Below, piece by piece: positions 21,828 through 32,846 of a stretch of DNA of 64,000 bases. Position 1 is the first letter of the stretch. Every line of letters begins with the position of its first letter. The stretch spans positions 186,001 through 250,000 of the forward strand of contig NC_016472.1 of assembly GCF_000226095.1 (NCBI RefSeq), in the 5' to 3' direction. The stretch comes from Thermothelomyces thermophilus ATCC 42464 (Eukaryota; Ascomycota; Sordariomycetes; Sordariales; Chaetomiaceae). The notes under the pieces were generated by a model that saw only the letters and a program-made list of their open reading frames with translations, ran no database searches and had not been told where the DNA came from. Made by a program: the position numbers and the translations under genes.

Positions 21828-23895
21828 CTAGCCGCCGGCCTGTTTCTTTTCGGTGCCGGACTCGGGATCGCCTCGTTTCGCTGTCGACGGCTTTCCACCA
21901 CCCGCCTCTGGAGCTGCTGCGGCGGGGCCGTCCGCCCTTCTCGATGCCCCGTCGGTGGTGGTGGTATCCCCCGTAGCCGCCAGCGGCTCCTCTTTGCGTG
22001 CGCCATCGCCCGCATCAGAGAGGAGGACGTCCCCCTCCGCGTCACGGTTCGGGTCGACTTTGGCCTCGGGCTCGGGCTCGTCCGAGAGAGTGCGGCCGGT
22101 GCCCTGGCCAGAATGCTGCTGCTGCTGCTGCTGCTGCTGCTCTGCAGCTCCCCATTGATCTCGGCCCTGGCCCTTGCTTGCCGAGGCAGGGGGCTGTTCG
22201 CCCTCCTTTCTCCGCTTCGCCGGGGACTCCGGTTCCAGGTGCTCGCCCGCCTCGCGCTTGGGGCTGCGGGGGACGATCTCGCTTCCTTCGGGACTGCCGC
22301 TGGCGCGGTTGCCCCGTTCTTGCTGGCTCGGGGGCGACTGCACCCTCCGCCCGACGGCGGCGGCCACGTCGATCCCCTGCACGTCCATCGGGCTGATGCC
22401 GCCGGCGCCGGCGATGTAGCTCGCCGTCGCGGCGCTCTGGGGGCCCGTGTCGGCGGGACCAATCTCTTGCGGTCCACGCGCGTGTGGGACCTCTTCTTCT
22501 TCGTCGTCCTCGTCCTCGTCGGCGCCTTCGGTCATGGTGGCGTCTTCGGCTGCTGTGCCGCCCGGACCGTGCTGTGCTTGGATCGACGCCCGGTGTTGTT
22601 GCCTGTTGAGCTGGGTCAGCGGCACGAGGCCGGCTCGCTGTTCCTGGCGCAGCAGCTCGCCCTGGGTGACGCTGCGCTGGGTGACCAGGGCAACGCCGGC
22701 GCCGGCGCCGGTGGACGGGATGCCGTTCACCGAGATCGAGACGGTCTCGATGCTCCCGATACCGTTGGGTCCCTCTATGGTCTCTGTGCTCTCCGTTCGA
22801 ACCCGGCCGTCAAGGTGGCCGTTCTGCCTCTGTTGTTGTTGCTGTTGCTGTTGTTGTTGTTGTTGTTGTTGTTGCTGCTGCTGCTGCTGCTGCTGGAGCT
22901 GGAGCTGCTCGGCCGGGTTCCCGGTCGTCGACAGCGGGGATGAGCCGCCCGCGTCGCTGTCCTCGTCGCTATCGCTTCCGTTTGCCGTGCCAACCAGCCA
23001 CGGAATCGGCGTTAACAGAGCACCACCCAATGCCTCATCCGAGCCGAGGGTGCTCGCCGCCACCGTGGCGTTGGAGAGATCGCCTGTGCCGCTGCCACCG
23101 GCACCGTTCGCCAGCAGAGACATGGCACCCACGTCAGGGAGCGCCGGTGGAAGGGGATATATATTGGCGCCGCTGGTTACGTGGACGACACGATCGAGGG
23201 CATGTAGATACGGCACCAGGTGGCGGTAGTGCTGCCGCGGGCGGAGCACCAACTCGGCGAGCCTCTGTATTGTGTGTGGCGGGTATTGAGAGAAGTCGGT
23301 GCGCAAGACGGTTAGAATCTCATCGAGCATATCGGCTATGGGCTTTGGGAGGGCGGCAGGAGCTGCGGGCTGCTGTTGAGCCGGGCGGCTCGATGCTGTC
23401 GCCGACGAGGCACCCCTAGAGGCTGCTGGGGAGGACGGGCCGACATTCTCCTTATTTGTCCCTTGTGATGACGATGTTTCTGCTTGATTTGTGGCCTCAA
23501 AGGGGTCCGAGGAAGGGAGCGGGGCGAGGAAGCGTGGGGAGGGAGGTCTCGCAGGTTGGTTTGACGTCGGCGGGATGGCGGGGATGGGAAACTCGGTGTG
23601 TGCGATCTGTAATGATAGCAAAGCCAGAGCCGGCCCAGGTCAGCCTCGTTGACCAAGTTAGGTACCTAGGCAGAAGCAGGTCGGGGCTTCACTTTTTCAA
23701 TTCGCGCCAGAACGGTCGGGAGCAGCTCTGGCCAGGCCGAACTGGAAGTCGCATCGGAAATGTCAGCTCCCATTCATCATTGCTCGCCGCAACGGGGCGC
23801 CTACGGCGGGCAAGGCGGAAAACAAATACTCACTAGTCCATAGAACCATCCGCCGCAGCCTTGATCAGAATGTCGTCGCCGGGTTCCGTCGCCAT
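21828..23895 (-). CDS. PPP4R2: PP4 phosphatase regulatory subunit 2 (PPP4R2/Psy4 family)
   Basis: The PP4 catalytic subunit with R2 (Psy4 in yeast) dephosphorylates damage-checkpoint targets, including phosphorylated H2A in yeast. Three exons on the minus strand, 23895-23834, 23741-23693 (a 49-nt micro-exon) and 23606-21828, give 629 residues. The splices yield a continuous N-terminus: DILIKAAADGSMDY, then SAWPELLPTVLARIEK, then IAHTEFPIPAIPP. The core helices follow (IADMLDEILTVLRTDFSQYP, PHTIQRLAELVLRPRQHYR, YLHALDRVVHVTSGANIYPL), which match the PPP4R2 conserved region. The C-terminal two thirds are acidic/polar disorder with a long Gln tract (DNA 22816-22900) and a shorter one (22109-22142). 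Exon 1 and the micro-exon rest on splice consensus plus frame. The family call rests on the core region and is fairly secure. Confidence 0.85.
22816..22900. repeat. Coding (CTG/TTG)n repeat: polyglutamine in PPP4R2
   Basis: TTG and CTG triplets on plus read as CAA/CAG on minus and encode a run of more than 20 glutamines with an occasional Leu or Arg. Mixed CAA/CAG codons suggest the tract is older than a pure CAG expansion. A shorter CAG run at 22109-22142 encodes a second Gln tract. Confidence 0.85.
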
Positions 23896-26800
23896 CGCGG
23901 TTCTGGCGTCGCGGTGGGGTGAATGCGACGGGGTGTAGGGGACGAGTGTAGGTTTAGTTAGCCGCGTAAGGTGCCGCTAATAACGGCGCGTCTGTTACGG
24001 CCCGAAAGAAGAAACTACTCGTACTCAAGTAAAAGCCTGGTCCAGACTGGAAGCTTGGCGGGCAAAGGTGACGGGCAATGCTGCTGTTGTTAGTTAGCGT
24101 CAGAGGCAGCAAAAATGCCCCGCAAGGTTCTCCGCTGGAAGCTGCAGGGCTGTGCTGCTGGCGCATGTAACGAACAGTGCGGCTTGTGCAATACCTTAGG
24201 CCCGGGTGCTCTCTGCGTTCTGGTACAGACTATGTGCGCACCGACAAACACAGGATTAAAAGATCGATATCATTCATACCTGTACGCAACTCTCCCTCCA
24301 GATTGGCTAAGGTAGGTTACTGTACAAGTATAGGTTACCTTACTCGCCTTGAGTAGGTCCATATGTCCAAGTAAGCATCCGAGGTACGAACCGTATCTCC
24401 CTTTCTCCGCAGTACGATAGACAAAAGCTTCATTCCGATAGACATAACAATCATTTTCCATGTCTCTTCCCGGTCTTCCTTTCCACTCGTTTCTTATTTT
24501 CTACACTACGCGGCCAATGTCTTAGTAGTGTAGAAGATAAACTATCTAGAGTTCGACCGAACAGTACTGGCCCACGCCGCCGGCGACCGAGCGATCGCTC
24601 TTAAAAGACTTCGAACCATCAACGAGAACAGACTCGATCGCGTTCTTGAGCACGCTTCTCTCCGATTCAACACTACTGTCAAAGTAATCCGTATATTGCT
24701 CGCATTATTCTGAGGTTCATTCGCTTCAAAGATCAAAAGGAAAAAAAAAAAGCAAATCAAGTGAAGAAACACACCACTGGCCGAGCCAACCTCAGCAAGG
24801 CGCGGGCGGATCGACCGCTAGCTACACTCCAGCCGCGATCGCCGATCTGCTCTACCTAACTGGAGAGCCTTATCAAAGCCTTGTCCTGATCGACCTTCTG
24901 GGCTCATCGTACTCCGTGATGTCGATTTATCACGATCGTCCAGGAATTATTTTACGTTACTTACAAAGTGATATTTGGTGAGCAAGCGATGCCGACCTAG
25001 AGCAGCAGCCTTCAATGTCTTGTTGTCGCCTTCTCACGGAAGCTGGCCTGTAGTGCACGGAGAGCGATGGTGAACTACGACTGCGCGCCCACGAAAAACT
25101 ACAAGCACTCGGGGTAAGCACCTTCTACTCCGTATTGCCGGTTGCTCCGCGTGTCCCAAAACAAAAAAACGTAGCCTTGGCCGTGGCCCACTTGGTCTGC
25201 CCAGACCCGCAGTTCTTCAGGCTTCAACCTCGCTGACTCTCGGAGGCCGCATTTCGGCAGAGGTGCAAGAACGGGGTTGATGATTGGTCTGACATATCCT
25301 GTATGAAGTTGAACTTGGCGAGAAGGATGGCCGCGTTTTTTACACGAGCTTGGAGACTTGCTGCTCGGAAGTGTGATCGAATACCCTGCCCAGTGCTTGA
25401 AGTTCCGAAGCAGGGGCTCGACTCCCAACGTGAAGTGACAAGGCGAATAACGGCTCTATGTGCTGTAGTCCGTACATACCCAATGTATACAAGCACATCC
25501 ATACATGCATCAGCTGGGCCAATACGCCCACGTGGTTTCCGCTTCAAAAAAGAGATTCCGCAGGCTGAATGGTCAAGGTAGTGCAACCTCTGTGACTTGA
25601 CCTGCACGATAAACAGTTTCACAGTCAATTGGAATCTACTACGGAGTATAATGTCCTGGTAAGGTAGTGTTGGGCTGCGGAAGACGGGAACGCTATGGAT
25701 AGTGTAAATTGTTTGCGAAAACTACCCCGTGCCTGCAAGAAGCATATTTCGTACTTCATACTGTGGTGGTCGCCCGAAACGCCTTGTGGAGCTAGTGCAG
25801 GCTCCTGAAAACCTCCACTCATACGGCAAAGTGCAGCAATCCTCATCCACAATTGTCGACGGTCTAGTGTACTACTTGCGGTCCTGTACTGAGTCGCTTT
25901 CTTTTGCTTATGTATGATGTCGCTATCAGACAAAGTATGGGGATTAACACAGTAGTGTAGACAGCGGCAAACCCCCGAGCCCATATGTGGCCGTGGATCC
26001 CACAATGGCAGGGACCCTGTCGTATCGGGCGAGACCTGCACAGCCATGATGAATCCGGCCAAGCTTGCCTGAAGTGGTGCTTGGCCCAGTCGTGGTCGGC
26101 AGACAGTCTCGATCGCGGTCCCACGCCATAACCATCCCGACTGGGCTGCGACATCAGACCCCAGGGCAGACCCTGTCGCATCCCGACTTCTCTCTTCCGC
26201 ATTTAGTAGTGCTGACAGTCTAGAAATGCTCATTCCGAGAGCGCGGCTTTTTGTAACCTCTTCGCTTTCCTCCAGGCCGTTTGCCTGGTGCAGGGGTTCA
26301 AGTAGTGTATTCCATCCAAAGTACGAAGTACTTCGTACACACACAGTGAATTTTTACGGAGAAGTTGTACGGAGTACGGATTAGTTACTCGAGCATGCTC
26401 CTCTTCCCGCAACAAACCCGTAACTACACAGTACACAGTAGCCCGTGGCTTGGATCCACCTTCCCCTGTCGCTCTGTTCCCGACCCCGGTGAGGTGCAGA
26501 GCTTGGCCAACGGCCTCCGCAAATTGGAACCCCAGCAATCGTGAGCATCCTCAGCCAAGTCCTCGAGGTCGAACATTTTGACTCCTCAGCGTGTTTCAGC
26601 CCTGCTCTCTGTCCGCGGAATCTACTCGTAAGGCACAACAACCCCCCCCTAGCACGTCCCCAATCGTTGCAACAAAATTTGCCCATCCGCACAACCAAAT
26701 CGGTAGGCGTGGGCAGACAAGAGAAAACAAAAGAACAACCCGAACACGTGCGGCCAACGCTCCATCTCCCTAACACGTTAACGACGCCTTGTCCTTTTCC

Positions 26801-27065
26801 TTTCTCTCCACCAGACCATCCTCAGCGACCGCTCCCGCCCCTCTCCCCCCCCCCCCTCTCGACGAACGCACCGGCCGTCGTCGACCGCAGCAACCCTTTG
26901 AGAGACATCGTCCAAACACAGGCACAAATTCCACGTATCGAACCGATCAAACTGCCCGTCCTGGATCCGCAACGACAGTTTCGCCGGTCCTATTTGGCCG
27001 GCTCACAGCCCATCTCAAGTTTCGACGGGGCTTACACCAGTTCGCATTACCGGGACACTAGCACC
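23896..27065. other. 3.2-kb intergenic region, no supported gene
   Basis: Contains the PPP4R2 promoter on the left and the promoter/CT-rich leader of the UPF0658 gene on the right (about 26780-27060). Copies of the dispersed TACGGAGTA motif lie at 25126-25134, 25640-25648 and 26368-26376, with GTAC-rich surroundings. Frames such as 25625-26344 (minus) and 26541-27203 (plus, which contains the true start of the next gene) have no recognisable protein sequence upstream of 27066. Confidence 0.5.
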
Positions 27066-28296
27066 ATGGCCTCCGCAGTCCCGCCCAGCTCCGCGCGCAA
27101 GACACGCCTCTTTTCCTCCGAGTTTCTTGCCTCGAAATGGGCAAAGCTCTTCTTCTTCATTGTCGGCCTGCAAGCCCTGATCTGTGTGGCGTTCGAGTCG
27201 TAAGTCGCCCGACCGTGTCGGCTAGGGGTTAGGGTCCTCCTTTCCGGATGCTGACCAAGATGGCAGATACGTGTTCGGGAGATTCCAGTTCAGTCTCGAA
27301 TACCAACATGACTCGGAAATCGATGACACCCTCAAGTCGCAATACCGCACGATACCGACATTCTTGACCCTCTTCATCTTCGGCTTCCTCTACATCCTGG
27401 TGCTCACCTGGGACGCCCTCCGACTCAAGAACACCATTCAGATCATCGGCCTCTGCGTCGCCAACCTGGCCATCTTCATCTACGCCATCCTTCAGATTGA
27501 CCAGATTGACAAGTCCATCGCCCGCCTGCTGGAAGCTGGTGCTTTGAAGCCGGATGAGGAGGACAGGAACGTGTGGGCCTTGTGCAAGCCCTTCCTCATC
27601 ACCGTCCCGGCCGTGGTCGGCGTTGTCACCATCATCATGGGCGGTCTCGCCTACCAGCTCTACCGCGAGTTTGCCTGGGATATCCTGAAGCAGATCGGCG
27701 CCGACTACCGCATGAAGAAGCGGTTTCTGCACTACCAGGTAGGTGTGACTGTTGGGGCCCTCCTGCATGTCTCGGTGGACTGACCAAACACCCCCACAAA
27801 GATTTACATTGCCCTGCTCAAGTTCGATTTTTTCTTCTTCCTCGGCTTCACTGTTCAATTCCTCGTCATCGTCAACGGCCTGAATAACGTCGAGCTTGGC
27901 CTGCACATTGCCGCCATCCCGATCACCATCGCCATCCTGCTGTGTGCCGCCTTCTTCACCCAGCGCGAGAACCGCCTCGGCGTTTGCTTTGTCATCCTGC
28001 TCTACTTCGGCGGCCTGGCCTACTTCTTCTTTAAGCTCGTCCGCATCTACCAGCCGGGTCACAGCCAAGACTACTTCGCCGTCCGCCGCTCGCTGACTGC
28101 CTTCGCCGTGCTCACCATCATCCTGATCATCCTGACCATCACCAACGGCTTCATCTGCATGCAAAACTTCGGCAACGGCCTCAAGGCCCACCTCACGAAG
28201 CCCTCGGGCCTTGATATGGAGAAGGAAGGGGACGCCGGGTCGTATCAGCTGAACGACAAGGCACCAACGCTGCCCAGCCGCATGACCATCGACTAA
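27066..28296 (+). CDS. UPF0658-family Golgi membrane protein
   Basis: A multi-pass membrane protein of the fungal UPF0658 family, whose fission-yeast members localise to the Golgi; the biochemical role is not known. Three exons, 27066-27199, 27267-27738 and 27802-28296, give 366 residues. Splice sites are canonical (donors GTAAGT and GTAGGT, acceptors GCAG and AAAG) and each join keeps frame. The protein has about seven hydrophobic segments: residues near 27-43, then YILVLTW, IIGLCVANLAIFIYAIL, FLITVPAVVGVVTIIMGGLA, FFFFLGFTVQFLVIVNGL, a segment around ITIAILLCAAFF, and FAVLTIILIILTITNGFICM. The soluble loop FGRFQFSLEYQHDSEID after the first segment and the short acidic C-terminal tail are family traits. 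The start is the first ATG giving the family N-terminus KWAKLFFFIVGLQAL. Confidence 0.85.
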
Positions 28297-30286
28297 AAAG
28301 AAGTGGCAAGCAGGCCCCGCGTTCGATGGGGAAAGCAGGAATAAGGCGGGAAAGATGGATCCCGTCACCAGATACTAACGAAAGCGGATCAGCGAATAAG
28401 AAGAAATACGAACTTTACGACGGCTCCGCAGTCAGGACCGAAAACCAGCGACGGCGAAACAGAGGGTGGGAGGGACTAAATATTTCCTTTGTACTTTGCT
28501 TATTTTGTCAACAGCAAGCAGCAGCAGCAGCAGCAGCAGCAGCGAAACGCCGTAGCCACATCCGGCTGGCATAGATATCCCCATTGGCTTTTTGCTTTAT
28601 CTGTCTACTCTGATAATTTGGTCTAGGATTTCAAGCTTCGAACGGTTTAACTCACACAACCTTTGGCGTTATTCATATCCGGGGGGACACCCCATTTGCT
28701 GTGTTCACTTTCCACGAGGGAGATTAAGGAGGGCACAGAAAAGACTGGATCAGCGGAGAATGGCGTTTCTCAAACTTTCCTTTAATTTTTTTTCTGTTCT
28801 CTTTTCTCTATTTTCTCTGCTCGAGGATCGGTTTGTTTTTGGTTGAAATCTCGAGCTCGGTGGCTTTCATTCTGATTTACGAACGATGTGTGGGATTCTA
28901 CCTGCCCGGCACCTCAGGATATGGGCCTCTGTTTTGCAGGCTCGCCTGCTCGTCGGCTGGCTGGCCCGGCAGACGGAGGCAATGGTGGTCGAACTCGAAA
29001 GGGGGGTGTTGTTGGGCAGGAAGAAGGGAAGCGGTGGAAGGATGAGAGGTGGTGAGATTTGAGAGCTAGCTTTTGGATGTGTAGTACATCTTGAATGCAT
29101 TTACAGCTTCTCACACATTTATGATCTACGGATAATCAACTGCCGTTTTTGCAAACGACCTAATCGTCCCTCCTTCATTTTGGATAGGACTCGTATGGAT
29201 GGAACGAAGCTTCGAATAACCATCCAATGTCACGCTGTCGGATACACAGCATCCAGGGGTATGGTTCTCCTGACATATGCTGGCGCAAACACCCGTTTCG
29301 CTTAAAATATTATTATGGTGGCTCACCAAATAAATGGTCTGATTCAAAACCATTACTAGTCAACATAAATTGATCTGCCTTTTTGGCTCCATTGCCTAAT
29401 CCTTGCTTGCTACCAATGTTGTATGAATCGCCCCAGACCAAGTGCCCTGCCAATGACCCAAACAAGTTAACCCAAAGACTGGAATGAAAAAGCCCCGTAA
29501 CTACGCCATCAATTATTTTCACCCCCCAACCCCCGAACTCCTCCGTTCTGCTCAAACCAAACAGCACGGCTCCAAAGGGATTCGCCTCGCTCCCGCTGTC
29601 TGGGGCGACTCTCCAACGCCGCATCTGCGACCTCAGCGGATGCAGAACTGAGTTTGGACGCGGAGATCATATCCCCCCAGACTAAATCCTGACCCCTCGC
29701 TCTCGTAACCCAGCGGCCCCCGCCTCCGTCCACATCTCCTGCAGCCCCGCGTCGTTGTTTACCTCAGCGTCAGAACCAGAAGAAAACCCTTTAGTAGCGA
29801 TGAATCATCTCAGCGAGCAGCAGGGACAAGGCGCGCCCTCACCGCCCGCTGGTACGCAAAGAAAGCATCCCACGAGTCCACCGCACGAGCATCGGCATCA
29901 GAAGGACCCTGGACGACCGACAGGACGGTCGCCGGATCGGGCAGCGACATGACGGGTTCCGTGTGCACTGTCGTCATGGGCCCGCCGCGGGTTGGTGGAA
30001 GGAGGCTCCCAAATCCAAATAACGGCCGGGCGGGAGTGATGCTCGTGAAGGGCGCCTGGACGGCGCCGTTAAAGGCACGCACTAACTCTGCTTCTTCTCG
30101 GAGGTGAAGACTCGTTTGCGCCTCCTGGCCGCCGCCGTCATCGCTAATGATATCGGCCCCAACATCCTCTAGAACGCCAGATCGTTGGGATGTTGGGCCG
30201 GTTAATGATCGAGTTGCTCCCTCCCGTCCTCCTACTCCGTTTTTTCCCCTCCCACCCCCGCCGCTCCCCGTCGAGTGCACAGCATC
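28297..30286. other. Intergenic region between convergent UPF0658 gene and RMD5
   Basis: Probably two 3' UTRs and spacer. An (AGC)n repeat lies at 28518-28543, within the likely 3' UTR of the UPF0658 gene. A minus-strand open frame at 29810-30280 has protein-like composition near its end but lacks an early ATG and matches nothing I know. No tRNA was seen. Confidence 0.5.
28518..28543. repeat. (AGC)n trinucleotide repeat
   Basis: About eight to nine pure AGC/CAG units roughly 220 bp after the UPF0658 stop codon, outside coding sequence. Confidence 0.9.
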
Positions 30287-31813
30287 CTACAAGATCACCC
30301 TCCGGGCGTCCTTGATCGAGGCTTCGCTCGGACAGTACGGACACTTGAACCGGGTCCCCTTGGTCCCCTTGGCCAGCTTCTTGAGCGTCTCCTCTGCTAG
30401 CATATGGCCGCAGGGTATCACCATGGGCGGGTTGTCCTCGGTGGTCTGCTCCTTGGACACGGGGCACACAAAGATGCTGTGGAACAGCATGCTCTCCGGC
30501 AGCGGCGTCTCAAACGGCAGCTCGTCTGCCGAGGTCCACTCGGTGCCCTTGGAGCGGGTCGCGAGCATGTACTTCATCAGGCGGGGCAGCGCGAGGGCGC
30601 CTGCGGTGACGGCGAGGTAGAGCGGCGATTCGGCAGAGAGGCCGAGCAGGCTGCAGAACTCGCGGGTAAAGGAAGTCGCGAGGTCGGTGAAGGCGTCGGA
30701 GATGGCGAAAGTGTTGTGGTAGGGGGAATCCCGGAGGTTCGGGGCGAAGACCATGGCCGAAGCGAGCTGTTGGATCTCGCGCAGGTGACGGGCTTGGAAG
30801 CGGCCGAAGTGCTGGCGGGCGTAGGCGAGTGCGCCGGCGCGGCCGTTGTGCTCGTCGTCGGGAAGGTTGTTGACGGCGGGGCCTTCGAAGAGCCAGACGT
30901 ATTGGAGCTTGGAAAGCTCAAACTCCAGGTTGCTGCCACGGGCTTCCAGCTCGGCCGAGTTCGCGCGTGCCCATTCAATGGCGGGTAGCAAGTTCTTGGC
31001 CTTGATATGCTGCAGAATTGTGTACATCTGGGCGAACTTGTCCTGGAGCTCTTGGGAGTGGAGGGACGACAGGTCATATTCGTCCGCGTGGGCTGCTGGG
31101 CTTCCGGTTGCGTTTGCTCGGTGACTATCCTTCCCCTGTTCCTGCCCGTCCCCCTCACCCGTCTCCTCGTCATCGTCGTCATCGTCGTCGTCGTCGTCAT
31201 CTTCATCATCCTCGTCCATAGGCTCGTCGAATCCGGTCGAGCGTGTTTGTGGGCTTCCGCCTTGGACTTCGCTTATGAAGGTCGACGCAACCGAGAACTG
31301 GCCCTCCCGCAACAGGTGCATGGCGATGGCGCGGTTGATAAGAGGCAGGTGGTCCCCCATGGTGTCATTTTCCGTCGGTAGCTGTTTTAGAGGGAAGTAC
31401 TATTCCGCAGGTAACTGTTAGACCGAACACGCATGGCGGGCGAGAAGGCTGCTCGGGTATGACGGGTCCATACCTTGTCTAGTAACTTTCCCACCTTCTT
31501 GTGCGCCGACGACGCCGCCTTGAGGTCATTGTTTACTTTTTCAAAGGCGAACTTGACGGGGTTTTGCAGCATCGTCATGGTGAGGCTCGCGATGTGAGGG
31601 TCCATCGCTGCTGTGCATGTCAGTAACGTTGGTGTCATATTGGACCGTTGCAAGAAGCAGGTGAGTAGACCGACCTCCGGCGATTTGATCCCGGGCGTCA
31701 CTGAGCAACTGGATGACCTGATCGACATCTTGCACCGCCGCGGATAGCCTGGGAAAGTTTTTGGCGTTCGAGAGCTCGTCCAGGAGGGACTCGAGTTTTT
31801 GTTTCGCCTCCAT
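30287..31813 (-). CDS. RMD5: RMD5/GID2 subunit of the GID/CTLH E3 ubiquitin ligase
   Basis: Rmd5 (Gid2) is one of the two RING-like catalytic subunits of the GID/CTLH complex, which ubiquitinates gluconeogenic enzymes in yeast. Three exons on the minus strand, 31813-31675, 31610-31474 and 31399-30287, give 462 residues. The N-terminus is helical (KQKLESLLDELSNAKNF, then QDVDQVIQLLSDARDQI), exon 2 carries LQNPVKFAFEKVNNDLK, and exon 3 opens the LisH/CTLH part with LPLINRAIAMHLLREGQFS. The C-terminal RING-like domain reads FVCPVSKEQ, then MVIPCGHMLAEETL and FKCPYCPSEA, ending RRVIL; the first zinc site is incomplete, as usual for Gid2. An acidic run of Asp/Glu lies between LisH and CTLH (DNA 31143-31220). 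The exon 1 donor (GTCGGT) is weak and the exon 2 acceptor could lie three bases later. It is divergent from the STB6-like gene. Confidence 0.88.
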
Positions 31814-32846
31814 CGTCGACGCACGATATGCTCGAACTCGGGACTTGTGGATGTAGTGCAGCAGTGGTTAGGGGCCAGGAGCGCCCAGCATCGTCTTCCG
31901 CACACGATACGAACGACGCTGGTGCGGTTGTCGAACCTCGTCAGTGTCAGCGTGCTGGGTTGGATCTCGTGGTTGGGGGTCGTTGCGTTGTTGGAGCAGG
32001 ACCCTAAGAGGTTCACAGTAGCTTCCAGATGCAATCAATGGTCGGGCTGCCCGGGCCCTCTGGAGATGTGCCGGTATGTTAACTACCGCTTGAGATGGCA
32101 GGCGGTCATGGCGCTCCAGGTGACGTACCCCGCTGGCAGCACTGACAGGCAGGGGCTGGCTCGGTGGCAGTGGGGCCAGATGCAGCGCCTGACACGCTGC
32201 ACCTCATCCTGTTGTGTACTATGGTAGTGTAATAGGTGGAAGGTATAACTATGGACAGTTACCGAGTGGAGAGAGGTATGGAAGGTAGGTACATTACACT
32301 AGGTAAGGTAAGTATAGCCACGCGCTACGTAGTAATGCTTCATACTCTGTAACTACCGATCACTACACATACAGTGCCTTACCTGTCTTCTATCGTTGGA
32401 TGGGCAGTCTATGGATTCACCAGCGCAAAAGTACGGATTACATACCTTAGGTACGGTACCCTAGGTTATCGATTAAGACAGGGTAGGTACGGATTGCAGT
32501 ACGGGTTACATGTTCCTCGGGATTGGCCAACATCAATCTGCCGAAGTAACCCACCTCACACATAACTAGCTTCCATACTTTTTTGCATCACTTCCACCCA
32601 TCCCACCGTTCCTGACCGCAATCCGCCCGCAAAGTTCCCGGGCTTTGAGCAACCGTCCTCGGAAGTCAACGTGTCGCTCCCACCGTGCCGACAATTCTCA
32701 CCGCCCCAAAGGCCCCGGTCGGCCCCACGATGGGCCTGAGACGTGGTCCCTGCTGTTGACATGGATGCCGTCCTACGGGCGAGCCAGCCGTTCCTGGGTC
32801 CCCGCAATGTCGAGGCGGCCGTCGACGTCGACGGAGCATTAACACC
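31814..32846. promoter_or_regulatory. Shared divergent upstream region of RMD5 and the STB6-like gene
   Basis: About 1.03 kb between two divergent starts. The middle (32220-32500) is AT-richer and full of GTA/TAC dyads such as GGTAGGTACATTAC and TTAGGTACGGTACCCTAGG. No gene was found between the two starts. Confidence 0.5.

Noticed and set aside
24600-24625. tRNA B-box-like GGTTCGAAG on the minus strand
   Set aside because: The box deviates at conserved positions and no matching A-box or cloverleaf arms could be drawn.
24542-24772. 76-codon frame with basic-rich sequence
   Set aside because: Short, A-rich tail encoding Phe runs, no domain; both strands equally open.
29810-30280. 156-codon minus-strand frame just after the RMD5 stop
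   Set aside because: The first 94 codons lack an ATG and read Gly-rich low-complexity sequence; the end looks protein-like but matches nothing, so it was left as 3' region.
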